From Rhodococcus_F sp040656415 (GTDB lineage: Bacteria > Actinomycetota > Actinomycetes > Mycobacteriales > Mycobacteriaceae): 64,000 nucleotides of DNA. Shown piece after piece: positions 17,618-26,245 of this stretch (positions are counted from its first letter, which is position 1; every line of letters begins with the position of its first letter). Below the pieces are notes generated by a model, which saw only the letters and a list, made by a program, of their open reading frames with translations, searched no databases and was not told where the DNA came from. Where the stretch lies: positions 1,364,001 to 1,428,000 of the forward strand of contig NZ_JBFAMC010000001.1 in the NCBI RefSeq assembly GCF_040656415.1, written 5' to 3'. Position numbers and translations under genes: made by a program.

Positions 17618-18570
17618 TCCGGCGCGAGTTCGCCGCATTGGCCGGAGGTGCCGCGCTCGGAGTGAGTGTGCTGGTTGCCGCGCCAGCGTCGGCGGTGCCG
17701 ACCATGTCGGCGTCGGCGGTGCCGACCATGTCGACAGCGGCGGTGCAGTGCGCACCCTGGTCTGCGTCGGAGGTGACGTCCGGGGCGGGGGTTCTCGAGA
17801 ACCTGGCGTTCGACGGCCAAGGCAACATGCTGGTCTCACGGACGGATCTGCTCGGTGGGGGAGCGCTCGATCGAGTCAGCCCTGACGGAAGTGTGACCCC
17901 GCTGGTCCCGGATGTAGACGCACCTGGCGGGATCGCGGTGGACGGTGATGACGTCTACTTCGCTACCGGCAACTCGATGATGGCCGGCATCACAGGTACC
18001 GGCAACGGGACAGTGGACGTCGTGAGCCTCGGCTCGGGTGAGAAACGCACCGTGGCAGAGGGGTTGGTGATGCCGAACGGTCTCGTCCGGCTGAGCAACG
18101 GGGACATCCTCACCTCCCGGAATCTGGGGTCGGTGACCGGGATAACCCACATCCCGGCGGCCGAACCTCACACGCCCGAAGTGGTGCGTACCGACCTGGG
18201 CACAGTCAACGGACTGGCTGTTCACGACGGCAGTGTCTACACGGTGACGACTTTCGACGCGACCACCGTGCTGCACATTCTGCGTGCGGACGACTTGGGC
18301 GGTCCCGTGGTGTCGGTCGAGTTGCCCGGCTTCGGCCCACTCAACGCAGCCGACGATCTGACCGTCGGACCGGACGGGATCGTCTACATCGCCTACAACG
18401 TCGGCAGCAAGGTCGTGCGCGTCGATCCCGCAACGGGGGAGAGTTGCGACATCGCCTCTGCTCTGCCCCTACTGTCCTCGGTGAGGTTCGGTTCCGGCCC
18501 CGGCTGGAACCCGGATGCGCTCTACGCCACGAGTTTCACCGGCACGATCTACCGGCTGGATCGCTCGTGA
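17614..18570 (+). CDS. Secreted SMP-30/gluconolactonase-like beta-propeller protein
   Basis: A 318-residue protein with a signal peptide (IRREFAALAGGAALGVSVLV, then APASA as the likely cleavage site); the double arginine followed by a phenylalanine-containing hydrophobic stretch could be a twin-arginine signal, but the motif is incomplete. The mature part has repeated blades such as LAFDGQGNMLVSRTD, GIAVDGDDVYFATG, MPNGLVRLSNGDILTS and GPDGIVYIAYN, typical of SMP-30-type propellers, which hydrolyse lactones or bind calcium. The enzyme reaction is not assigned. It is flanked by two overlaps (GTGA) with osmC and acyP. A 24-bp perfect repeat lies just after the signal peptide. Confidence 0.78.
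   Translation: MIRREFAALAGGAALGVSVLVAAPASAVPTMSASAVPTMSTAAVQCAPWSASEVTSGAGVLENLAFDGQGNMLVSRTDLLGGGALDRVSPDGSVTPLVPDVDAPGGIAVDGDDVYFATGNSMMAGITGTGNGTVDVVSLGSGEKRTVAEGLVMPNGLVRLSNGDILTSRNLGSVTGITHIPAAEPHTPEVVRTDLGTVNGLAVHDGSVYTVTTFDATTVLHILRADDLGGPVVSVELPGFGPLNAADDLTVGPDGIVYIAYNVGSKVVRVDPATGESCDIASALPLLSSVRFGSGPGWNPDALYATSFTGTIYRLDRS
17686..17733 (+). repeat. Two perfect 24-bp tandem units inside the SMP-30-like gene
   Basis: The unit starts GCGTCGGCGGTGCCGACC and codes for ASAVPTMS twice in a row, then decays (TAAV). It lies exactly at the predicted signal-peptidase site, so it duplicates the AxA cleavage motif. Confidence 0.92.
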
Positions 18571-18845
18571 CCGGCGTGGAAAGAATGACCGCGTGGGTGC
18601 ACGGGTACGTGCAGGGTGTTGGATTCCGCTGGTGGACCCGTGCACGCGCACTCGAGCTGGGACTCGTCGGTTACGCCGCCAACCAGAAAGACGGCCGGGT
18701 TCTGGTGATCGCGGAGGGGCCGCGCGAGAAATTGGAGGCTCTGTTGACGCTTCTGCGTTCCGGCGACACGCCGGGGAAGGTCGATTTCGTCGTCGAGCAG
18801 TGGGATCCGGCACGCGGAGACCTATCTGGGTTCGTGGAACGCTGA
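18567..18845 (+). CDS. acyP: Acylphosphatase
   Basis: A 92-residue acylphosphatase that hydrolyses carboxyl-phosphate bonds. The signature GYVQGVGFRWWTRARA carries the phosphate-binding arginine, and GYAANQKDGRV carries the catalytic asparagine. The start is most likely the GTG at 18567, which shares GTGA with the previous stop; it gives the N-terminal length of the mycobacterial protein (next to smc there too). Smc follows after 22 bases. Confidence 0.92.
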   Translation: MTGVERMTAWVHGYVQGVGFRWWTRARALELGLVGYAANQKDGRVLVIAEGPREKLEALLTLLRSGDTPGKVDFVVEQWDPARGDLSGFVER

Positions 18846-18867
18846 ACCGACGGTAAGGTCGTTTTTC

Positions 18868-21800
18868 ATGCATCTGAAGAGTCTGACGCTGAAGGGTTTC
18901 AAATCTTTCGCGTCGGCAACGACTCTACGGTTCGAGCCGGGGATTACCTGCGTGGTGGGACCGAACGGGTCCGGCAAGTCCAACGTAGTCGACGCGCTCA
19001 GTTGGGTGATGGGCGAGCAGGGTGCGAAGGCACTACGCGGCGGCAAGATGGAAGACGTCATCTTCGCCGGCACCGCGGGTCGCGCACCACTCGGCCGCGC
19101 CGAGGTGACGCTGACCATTGACAACTCCGACGGTGCCCTACCGATCGACTATTCCGAGGTGTCGATCACTCGGAGAATGTTTCGCGACGGTGCCGGTGAA
19201 TACGAGATCAACGGCAGTTCGTGTCGGTTGATGGACGTGCAGGAACTGCTCAGCGATTCCGGCATCGGCCGGGAAATGCACGTGATCGTCGGGCAGGGCC
19301 GATTAGCAGCGATCCTGGAATCGAGGCCCGAGGATCGGCGTGCGTTCATCGAGGAGGCCGCGGGTGTCCTCAAACATCGCAAGCGCAAGGAAAAGGCCGT
19401 CCGCAAGCTCGAGGCGATGCAGGCCAACCTGGCGCGCCTGACCGATCTGACCGCCGAACTGCGACGCCAGCTCAAGCCGCTCGGTCGTCAGGCCGAGGTG
19501 GCGCGTCGCGCTCAAACGGTGCAGGCAGACCTCCGCGACGCGAAACTTCGGCTTGCCGCAGACGATCTGGTCGCTCTACGCGAGGAGTTTGCGACCCAGG
19601 AGCACGACGAGAAAGTGGCGCGGGAGCAGCACGATTTCGTCACCGCGGCACTCGACGAGGCCAATATCGAACTCGGACAGCACGAGCGAGAACTGTCGAG
19701 GCTCACTCCGGGAGCGGAAGCCGCCGCGCAGACCTGGTTCCAGTTGTCGGCGCTTGCGGAACGAGTGAACGCGACGATCCGTATTGCGCGCGAGAGGGCA
19801 CGCCACCTCGATTCCGAGCCCGTGGTGAACCGTGGTCAGGACCCGGACGAGATGGAAGCTCGTGCCGATCGAATCGCCGCGGAGGAAATTGAACTCGTCG
19901 AAGCCGTCGAGATTGCGCGTGCGGCGCTCGATGCAGCCAAGGAACAGCTGGCGCACGGGGAGCAGACTGCCGCAGAGGCCGAACGGGCTCACATGGAGGC
20001 CGTTCGAGCTATCGCCGACCGTAGAGAGGGCCTCGCCCGATTGTCGGGACAGGTCGACACCTTGCGAAGCCGGGCCGATTCGGTTGACGCCGAGGTCGCA
20101 AGGTTAACCGCCGCGATCGAAGATGCGCGCCATCGCAGCGACGTAGCCCAATCCGAATTCGAAGTGGTTCAAGAAGAGATAGGTGCCCTCGACGCCGGAG
20201 AACTCGGGCTCGATTCCCAGCATGAGCACGCTGTCGAGGCGCTGCGCCTGATCACCGAACGGGTGACCGAACTCCAGACCGAAGAACGAGCAGCCGGTCA
20301 GGAGGTGGCGTCGCTGCGAGCTCGAATCGACGCACTGTCCATGGGACTCGAGCGCAAGGACGGTCCCGGGTGGCTCGTCGAGAACCGCGGCGCGGACGGG
20401 ATCCGAGGGCCGATCAGTGGACTCATCACAGTCGAGAAGGGCTACGAGGCTGCCATCGCGGCGGCCATGGGATCGGCCGCCGACGCTGTAGTCGCGGAAT
20501 CACTCGATGCCGCCCGCGGCGCGGTCACTGCACTGAAGGAGACCGACAGCGGCCGGGCAGCTCTGGTCATCGGAACCGATCAGGCCCCACCTGCCGGCGG
20601 ACACCTGGACCCCGGCGTCCGGTGGGCTGTGGACGTCGTCGACTGCCCAGCCGAGCTGCGAACCGGGCTGTCCACGCTGCTGAGTGGTGTCGTCGTGGTC
20701 GATTCCCTCGACGACGCCGTCGAGGCCGTGCGGCGCCGACCGGACCTGCGTGCCGTCACCCGCGCGGGAGACCTTCTCGGCGCGGGCTGGATGAGTGGCG
20801 GCTCGGATCTTCAGCCCAGCACCCTCGAAATCCAGGCTGTGGTGGATGATTCGGTGCGGGAGCTGGCACGCGCCGAACGTCATGCCGAGGAGTTGTCTGC
20901 AGCACTGTCAGGTGCCATCGCGGAACAGGCTGCCCGCCAGGAGAGCGCCGAGCAGACACTGGCCGCGCTGAACGAGTCGGACGCTGCGATGTCAGCCATC
21001 TACGAGAGGCTTGGCCGGCTCGGACAGGCTGCCCGGGGTGCACAAGCCGAGTCGGAGCGCCTGATCGCTCAACGGGAAAAAGCTGAAAGCGGTCGCGGCG
21101 AGACGCTGACCGCGCTGGCCGAACTCGAAGAGCGGCTTCGCATCGCTGAACAGGATGGGTCATCAGCCGATTCCGACTCGGGTGTCTCCGATTCGACGAG
21201 CATCGAGCGTGAAGTTGCGTCGGCAGCGCTTGCCGAAGTTCGAGCCGTGGAGATGGAAGCCCGGTTGAACCTGCGGACCGCTGAGGAACGAGCCGAGTCG
21301 GTTCGCGGTAAGGCCGACGCGCTGCGCCGCGCGGCTCAGGTAGAACGCGACGCCCGCGTCAGGGCGGAGCGTGCGATGAAAGCCCGGCAGAACGCGGCGG
21401 CGGTGGCTGCGGCGGTCGCCGAGTCCGGGCAGCGGGTGGCCGATCATCTGGCCGAGGTCGTGGAGGCCGCAATGGCCCATCGTGACGAACTTGCTCGCGT
21501 CCGTACCGAACGCGCCACTCAGCTCGACCAGGTCAAGGAGCGGGTGCGTGAGCTGACCGGACAACTGGCGTCGCTCACCGACGCAGTTCACCGCGACGAG
21601 TTGGCGCGAGCTCAGGCCGCGTTGCGCATCGAGCAACTCGAAGAGTCGATTCTCGAACAGCACGGGATCGGCCTGGATGATCTGATAGCCGAATACGGTC
21701 CGGATGTCGCGCTGCCACCATCTCCCCTGGAAATGGAGGAGTACGAGCAGGCCAAAGAACGCGGTGAACAGGTAACGATGCCGGCGCCGATTCCCTACGA

Positions 21801-22491
21801 CCGTGCTACCCAGGAACGCCGTGCCAAACGTGCCGAGAAGGACTTGGCGACGCTCGGCAAGGTCAACCCGCTCGCCCTCGAGGAGTTCGCCGCTCTCGAG
21901 GAGCGCTACAACTTCCTCTCGACCCAACTCGAGGACGTCAAGACGGCGCGCAAAGACCTTCTGGGTGTGGTGGCTGATGTCGATGCTCGCATCCTGCAGG
22001 TATTCACCGAGGCGTACACCGATGTGGAACGCGAATTCGCGGAGGTGTTCGCCAAGCTCTTCCCCGGTGGTGAGGGAAGGCTGGTGCTCACCGACCCGTC
22101 GGACATGTTGACGACCGGCATCGAGGTCGAGGCACGCCCGCCGGGCAAGAAGGTCAAGCGGTTGTCGCTGCTTTCCGGCGGGGAGAAGTCTCTGACGGCG
22201 GTGGCGATGCTCGTGGCCATCTTCCGCGCCAGGCCGTCCCCGTTCTATGTGATGGACGAGGTGGAGGCAGCGCTCGACGACACCAACCTGCGTCGTCTCA
22301 TCGGCTTGTTCGAGCAGTTGCGGGAGAAATCGCAGCTGATCGTCATCACGCACCAGAAGCCGACGATGGAGGTGGCCGACGCACTGTACGGCGTCAGCAT
22401 GCGCGGCGACGGCATCACCACCGTGATTTCACAGCGAATGCGCGGCCGGGACATGGCGGTCACGCAGGCCGGAGAGGCTGCCGTGTCCTGA
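18868..22491 (+). CDS. smc: Chromosome segregation protein SMC
   Basis: A 1207-residue condensin ATPase that organises the origin region with ScpA/ScpB and ParB. It has the N-terminal head (Walker A GPNGSGKSNVVDALSW), two long coiled coils (about 170-500 and 680-1000), a hinge near 510-670 (IRGPISGLITVEKGYEAAIA), and the C-terminal head with the signature LSLLSGGEKSLTAVAMLVA and Walker B FYVMDEVEAALDD. Full length with all ATPase motifs. It is the main product of the acyP-smc part of the operon; ftsY follows after the symporter gene, which is an insertion compared with the mycobacterial order smc-ftsY. Confidence 0.97.
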   Translation: MHLKSLTLKGFKSFASATTLRFEPGITCVVGPNGSGKSNVVDALSWVMGEQGAKALRGGKMEDVIFAGTAGRAPLGRAEVTLTIDNSDGALPIDYSEVSITRRMFRDGAGEYEINGSSCRLMDVQELLSDSGIGREMHVIVGQGRLAAILESRPEDRRAFIEEAAGVLKHRKRKEKAVRKLEAMQANLARLTDLTAELRRQLKPLGRQAEVARRAQTVQADLRDAKLRLAADDLVALREEFATQEHDEKVAREQHDFVTAALDEANIELGQHERELSRLTPGAEAAAQTWFQLSALAERVNATIRIARERARHLDSEPVVNRGQDPDEMEARADRIAAEEIELVEAVEIARAALDAAKEQLAHGEQTAAEAERAHMEAVRAIADRREGLARLSGQVDTLRSRADSVDAEVARLTAAIEDARHRSDVAQSEFEVVQEEIGALDAGELGLDSQHEHAVEALRLITERVTELQTEERAAGQEVASLRARIDALSMGLERKDGPGWLVENRGADGIRGPISGLITVEKGYEAAIAAAMGSAADAVVAESLDAARGAVTALKETDSGRAALVIGTDQAPPAGGHLDPGVRWAVDVVDCPAELRTGLSTLLSGVVVVDSLDDAVEAVRRRPDLRAVTRAGDLLGAGWMSGGSDLQPSTLEIQAVVDDSVRELARAERHAEELSAALSGAIAEQAARQESAEQTLAALNESDAAMSAIYERLGRLGQAARGAQAESERLIAQREKAESGRGETLTALAELEERLRIAEQDGSSADSDSGVSDSTSIEREVASAALAEVRAVEMEARLNLRTAEERAESVRGKADALRRAAQVERDARVRAERAMKARQNAAAVAAAVAESGQRVADHLAEVVEAAMAHRDELARVRTERATQLDQVKERVRELTGQLASLTDAVHRDELARAQAALRIEQLEESILEQHGIGLDDLIAEYGPDVALPPSPLEMEEYEQAKERGEQVTMPAPIPYDRATQERRAKRAEKDLATLGKVNPLALEEFAALEERYNFLSTQLEDVKTARKDLLGVVADVDARILQVFTEAYTDVEREFAEVFAKLFPGGEGRLVLTDPSDMLTTGIEVEARPPGKKVKRLSLLSGGEKSLTAVAMLVAIFRARPSPFYVMDEVEAALDDTNLRRLIGLFEQLREKSQLIVITHQKPTMEVADALYGVSMRGDGITTVISQRMRGRDMAVTQAGEAAVS

Positions 22492-22568
22492 GGCCCGATC
22501 ACGGTCGGAAAAGGACTTTCTCGGACCGACTGGCCGTTTTTTGGTGATGTTTGATACATGATCAACTA

Positions 22569-23999
22569 ATGGACGCTGTTGTCGGCGCTGTCACGAACGT
22601 CAACGACGTCTATTGGTACGGCGTAATCGTGCTGCTCGTGGGTCTGGGCTTGTACTTCACGGTCCGGTCACGGTTCGTGCAGATCCGGCTGGTACCCGAC
22701 ATGCTGCGCTCGCTCACCGAGCGCGCCGAGACGCTCCCTGACGGCACCAAGGGGATCTCGGCGTTCCGGGCCTTCTCGATCTCGGCAGGCTCCCGCGTCG
22801 GTACCGGCAACATCGTCGGGGTCGGCCTTGCGATCAGCGTGGGTGGGCCGGGTGCCGTGTTCTGGATGTGGGCGATGGCGATCATCGGTGCAGCATCCGC
22901 GTTCGTCGAGTCCACCCTGGCGCAGCTGTACAAGGTGCCTGACCGCGACGGATTCCGCGGTGGTCCCGCGTACTACATGCAGTACGGGTTGGGGCGACGG
23001 TGGATGGGTGCGATCTTCGCGGTTGTCATCGCACTCACTTACAGTTTCGTTTTCAATACGGTACAGACCAATTCGATCGTCGATGCGGCCTCGACGTCGA
23101 TCGGGTTCGAGGGGAATGGGCCTGCGGCAGTCGTCGGGGTGGTGGTCGCAGGGTTGACCGCGGCCGTGATCTTCGGTGGTGTACGCCGGATCTCGGGGGT
23201 CACGCGGATCGTCGTGCCGTTGGTCGCGGGCGCTTACATAATCCTCGGGTTAGTGGTCGTGTTACTCAATCTCGGTGAAGTGCCACGGATGTTCTCGTTG
23301 ATCGTCGAGAACGCGTTCGGTGTGCGGGAGGTCGTCAGCGGGGGTTTCGCGGCGGCATTCATCCAAGGTGTCCGCCGCGGTCTGTTCTCCAACGAGGCAG
23401 GCATGGGGTCCGCACCGAATGCCGGTGCCACCGCAGCGGTTTCACATCCCGTCAAACAGGGGTTGGTGCAGAGCCTCGGTGTCTACTTCGACACCCTGCT
23501 GGTCTGCTCGATGACGGCGTTCGTCATTTTGCTCTCCGAGCCCGAGTACGGCACCGCGGCGGGAGCTTCGCTCACCCAGAATGCACTGGCCGCCGAGCTA
23601 GGCGGCTGGACCGTCCACTTCCTCGCGATAGCCATATTCTTCCTGGCATTCACCTCGGTCATCGGCAACTATTACTACGGCGAATCCAACATCGAATTCC
23701 TTTCTACTTCCCAGCGTGTGCTGCAAGGCTTCCGCGCACTGGTCGTGCTGTGTGTGTTCGCGGGCGCAATCGGGTCGCTTTCTCTCGTGTGGGAGCTGGC
23801 CGATCTCTTCATGGGTGTGATGGCGACGATCAACCTCATCGCACTGCTACCACTGTCTGGTGTCGCATTCGCATTGTTCGCGCATTACTCGCGCCAGCGG
23901 TCGCGGGGAATCGATCCGGTATTCCATCGCTCCGATCTGCCGGAGATCCGAGGAGTGCAAGTGTGGGACGAGCCGCAAGGTGCGCGCGAACTCGGTTGA
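22569..23999 (+). CDS. Sodium/alanine (AGCS family) amino-acid symporter
   Basis: A polytopic membrane protein of 476 residues with about eleven hydrophobic segments. Family signatures are GLGLYFTVRSRFVQIR, FRAFSISAGSRVGTGNIVGV, FRGGPAYYMQYGLG and FSNEAGMGSAPNAGATA. AGCS proteins import alanine or glycine with sodium. I prefer the ATG at 22569 to the TTG at 22551. It is placed between smc and ftsY, where mycobacteria have nothing, and the spacing on both sides (78 and 54 bases) suggests its own transcription. Confidence 0.9.
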   Translation: MDAVVGAVTNVNDVYWYGVIVLLVGLGLYFTVRSRFVQIRLVPDMLRSLTERAETLPDGTKGISAFRAFSISAGSRVGTGNIVGVGLAISVGGPGAVFWMWAMAIIGAASAFVESTLAQLYKVPDRDGFRGGPAYYMQYGLGRRWMGAIFAVVIALTYSFVFNTVQTNSIVDAASTSIGFEGNGPAAVVGVVVAGLTAAVIFGGVRRISGVTRIVVPLVAGAYIILGLVVVLLNLGEVPRMFSLIVENAFGVREVVSGGFAAAFIQGVRRGLFSNEAGMGSAPNAGATAAVSHPVKQGLVQSLGVYFDTLLVCSMTAFVILLSEPEYGTAAGASLTQNALAAELGGWTVHFLAIAIFFLAFTSVIGNYYYGESNIEFLSTSQRVLQGFRALVVLCVFAGAIGSLSLVWELADLFMGVMATINLIALLPLSGVAFALFAHYSRQRSRGIDPVFHRSDLPEIRGVQVWDEPQGARELG

Positions 24000-24017
24000 C
24001 CTGCCCCGTTGAAACCT

Positions 24018-24033
24018 GACGGGTCACCCCGTC
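24018..24033 (+). terminator. Small hairpin between the symporter gene and ftsY
   Basis: A six-base perfect stem (GACGGG with CCCGTC) and four-base loop starts 18 bases after the symporter stop. No U-run. It may weaken read-through into ftsY. Confidence 0.35.
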
Positions 24034-24053
24034 CCAGAGCCTGAAACAATGGC

Positions 24054-25517
24054 ATGGTGACTACCGGAGCCTGGATCGTCCTCGCGGCCGTATTGGCCGT
24101 ACTGCTCGTCGCCCTCGTCGTCGGCTCGGTACTGTACCGGCGTCGGCAGATCTCCCTGAAGGCGCCAGAGAAGCCCGAACTCGGGACTACCGAGAAGGAC
24201 CGATCGGGCGGCTATAAGGCCGGTGGCGGGTTCAACTTCAGTCAGGGGCCCACCGCCACGGCCCCGCCGCGGGAACCGGTGCCGCCGCCGGTAGCGGAGC
24301 CCCGGCCAACCGTAGAGCCGGAGCGCGAGGCCCGGCCTCCAGAGGCTGAACCGCCGATGCCCGACGCCGGCCCCGCGATCGAGGTGCCAGCCCCGGAAAC
24401 CGAGGTGGTCCCCGACATCGAAGCCAAGCTCGCGCCGGAGCCCGAGGTCTTGCCCGAGCCCGAGGTTGTCTTGCCGGAGCCCGAGGTCGTCGTGCCGGAG
24501 CCGGAGATCGTCGTGCCGGAGCCGGAGGTCCTCTCCGAGCCGGAGGTGACAGCGGTTCCTGAGCCGGTAGCCGAGGCCCCGGTCATCGAGGAGATCGCTC
24601 CGACCGAGGGGCGCCTCGGACGTCTGCGTGGACGGCTGTCCCGTTCACAGTCGGCGGTCGGCAAGAGCCTGCTCGGACTGCTTGGAGGCGGCGACCTCGA
24701 CGAGGACTCCTGGGAAGAGGTGGAGGATACTCTCCTCATCGCCGATCTAGGCACGGCGACGACGACGAAGATAGTTACATCGCTTCGAGAGTTGATGGTC
24801 TCGAGGAGCATCCGTACAGAGGCTGATGCCCGGGCTCTACTGCGCGAGGTCCTGATCACCGCTCTGCGACCCGAACTCGACCGTTCGATTCGGGCACTCC
24901 CGCACGACGATCACCCGGCGGTCCTGCTGGTCGTGGGGGTCAACGGCACCGGCAAGACCACCACCACCGGCAAGCTTGCCCGCGTTCTCGTCGCGGACGG
25001 CAGGCGAGTTGTGCTCGGTGCCGCCGACACGTTCCGCGCCGCCGCGGCAGACCAACTTCAGACGTGGGCCGAACGCGTAGGCGCCGAAGTGGTCCGAGGC
25101 AAGGAAGCGGCGGATCCGGCGGCAGTCGCGTTCGACGCCGTGTCCAAGGGAATCGACAGTGGCGTCGACGTCGTACTGATCGACACCGCTGGTCGCCTGC
25201 ACACCAAGACTGGGCTGATGGACGAGCTCGGCAAGGTCAAGCGGGTAGTCGAGAAGAAGGCGTCGGTCGACGACGTCCTCCTCGTCCTCGATGCGACCAT
25301 CGGCCAGAACGGCCTTGCCCAGGCACGAGTGTTCTCTGAGGTCGTCGACATCTCCGGTGTGGTTCTCACCAAGCTCGACGGCACGGCCAAGGGCGGCATC
25401 GTCTTCCAGGTGCAGCACGAACTAGGGGTTCCCGTGAAGCTCGTCGGGCTCGGCGAGGGCGCCGACGACCTCGCACCGTTCGAGCCGGAGGCGTTCGTCG
25501 ACGCGCTGCTCGGCTGA
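24054..25517 (+). CDS. ftsY: Signal recognition particle receptor FtsY
   Basis: FtsY docks SRP-ribosome complexes at the membrane. This 487-residue form starts with a transmembrane helix (about residues 7-28), then an unstructured acidic/proline linker (about 60-185), then the NG GTPase: GVNGTGKTTTTGKLA, ADTFRAAAADQL, DTAGRLHTK and TKLDGTAKGG. The linker contains a run of PEPEV-type repeats (about residues 125-170), coded by near-repeated DNA at 24.43-24.56 kb. Its partner Ffh is coded at 31.0 kb. Confidence 0.96.
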   Translation: MVTTGAWIVLAAVLAVLLVALVVGSVLYRRRQISLKAPEKPELGTTEKDRSGGYKAGGGFNFSQGPTATAPPREPVPPPVAEPRPTVEPEREARPPEAEPPMPDAGPAIEVPAPETEVVPDIEAKLAPEPEVLPEPEVVLPEPEVVVPEPEIVVPEPEVLSEPEVTAVPEPVAEAPVIEEIAPTEGRLGRLRGRLSRSQSAVGKSLLGLLGGGDLDEDSWEEVEDTLLIADLGTATTTKIVTSLRELMVSRSIRTEADARALLREVLITALRPELDRSIRALPHDDHPAVLLVVGVNGTGKTTTTGKLARVLVADGRRVVLGAADTFRAAAADQLQTWAERVGAEVVRGKEAADPAAVAFDAVSKGIDSGVDVVLIDTAGRLHTKTGLMDELGKVKRVVEKKASVDDVLLVLDATIGQNGLAQARVFSEVVDISGVVLTKLDGTAKGGIVFQVQHELGVPVKLVGLGEGADDLAPFEPEAFVDALLG

Positions 25518-25528
25518 AGGTTACTGAT

Positions 25529-25570
25529 GCATCGCTGACCGGTTCCGTATCGCGGAGTGGGCAGCGATGC
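25529..25570 (+). terminator. Possible long-loop hairpin after ftsY
   Basis: GCATCGCTG and its perfect complement CAGCGATGC are separated by 24 bases, starting 12 bases past the ftsY stop. The loop is long and there is no U-run, so terminator function is only possible. The remaining 220 bases up to 25788 hold no supported gene. Confidence 0.35.
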
Positions 25571-25788
25571 CATGGGACAAGCTCAAGTGGACGAGATCGT
25601 AAGGAACACGCCACTATCGGAGGGTTCCCAGGTGACTTGCGCTGGATGATCGTCGCTCACGCGTGACAGCGCCACAAAACGGGGAGTATTTGGGGCGTTT
25701 CAGGCGGTGCAGGCGGGTGGGCCGACCATTCTCGGCGAAAGTTTCACGTTGGAGAGGTCGGACCATGGTCATCCTGGGGTCTGGTCAA

Positions 25789-26046
25789 TCATTCGTCGTC
25801 AAACTGGCGGTTGAGGGCGCGGTACCGATTTTTCGCGTATACCTCGACCTCTTCGCGGTGCCAAAGGGGGGTGTTCCCCACCTTGAAGGCTGGCTTCGGG
25901 GCCGCGTTGTTCTTACCGGGCCGGTAAACGTAGGAGTGCCAGGTGTTTTTCTTGACCCGCAGGTAGTCGGCGCATTCCTGGGCAGTCCAGAGGTTCCCGA
26001 TTGTTTCGATCGGGGTATCGGGTGCGGGTTTTTCGGTTGGGTTCAT
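25789..26046 (-). CDS. Excisionase/AlpA-like helix-turn-helix protein
   Basis: An 85-residue protein whose core, LWTAQECADYLRVKKNTW followed by VGNTPLWHREEVEVYAKN, is a MerR-like winged helix of the HTH_17/excisionase type. Such proteins act as recombination directionality factors or small regulators of integrated elements. The ATG at 26046 is preceded by GAAGGAG; the longer frame from 26082 lacks such a site. No integrase or other element gene is in the window, so it is probably a leftover of a mobile element. It is the only gene in the 1.2-kb gap between ftsY and amtB and is read from the side of the CRISPR relic. Confidence 0.65.
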   Translation of the reverse strand: MNPTEKPAPDTPIETIGNLWTAQECADYLRVKKNTWHSYVYRPGKNNAAPKPAFKVGNTPLWHREEVEVYAKNRYRALNRQFDDE

Positions 26047-26097
26047 CAGTCGGGCCTTTCTCCTTCGGTAGGGGCGCCCCATGGGGGCGGGTTGGGT

Positions 26098-26245
26098 GGA
26101 TCATCCCCGCTCACGCGGGGAGCACTCGAAAGGTGGACAGACGAGATTGCGGCCGAGCGGATCGTCCCCGCTCGCGGGGAGCACGACGGTACCCGAGACA
26201 ACCGACAGATCAAGGGAGGATCATCCCCGCTCGCGCGGGAAGCAC
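26098..26245 (-). CRISPR. Relic CRISPR array of type I-E appearance: three repeats, two 33-base spacers
   Basis: Repeats lie at 26098-26125 (28 bases), 26159-26184 (26 bases) and 26218-26245 (28 bases); spacers at 26126-26158 and 26185-26217 are both exactly 33 bases. Read on the minus strand the repeat is GTGCTCCCCGC, a short loop, GCGGGGATGATCC, which is the usual actinobacterial type I-E form with a CCCCGC/GCGGGG stem. The middle copy lacks two loop bases and has one A-to-G change; the right copy has one stem mutation. No cas gene is in the window, and no clear AT-rich leader is seen to the right. The array is short and decayed, so it is probably an orphan. Confidence 0.75.

Noticed and set aside
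22492..22568. Terminator between smc and the symporter gene
   Set aside because: GTCGG/CCGAC stem is only five bases with a long loop, although a T-run follows; too weak to list.
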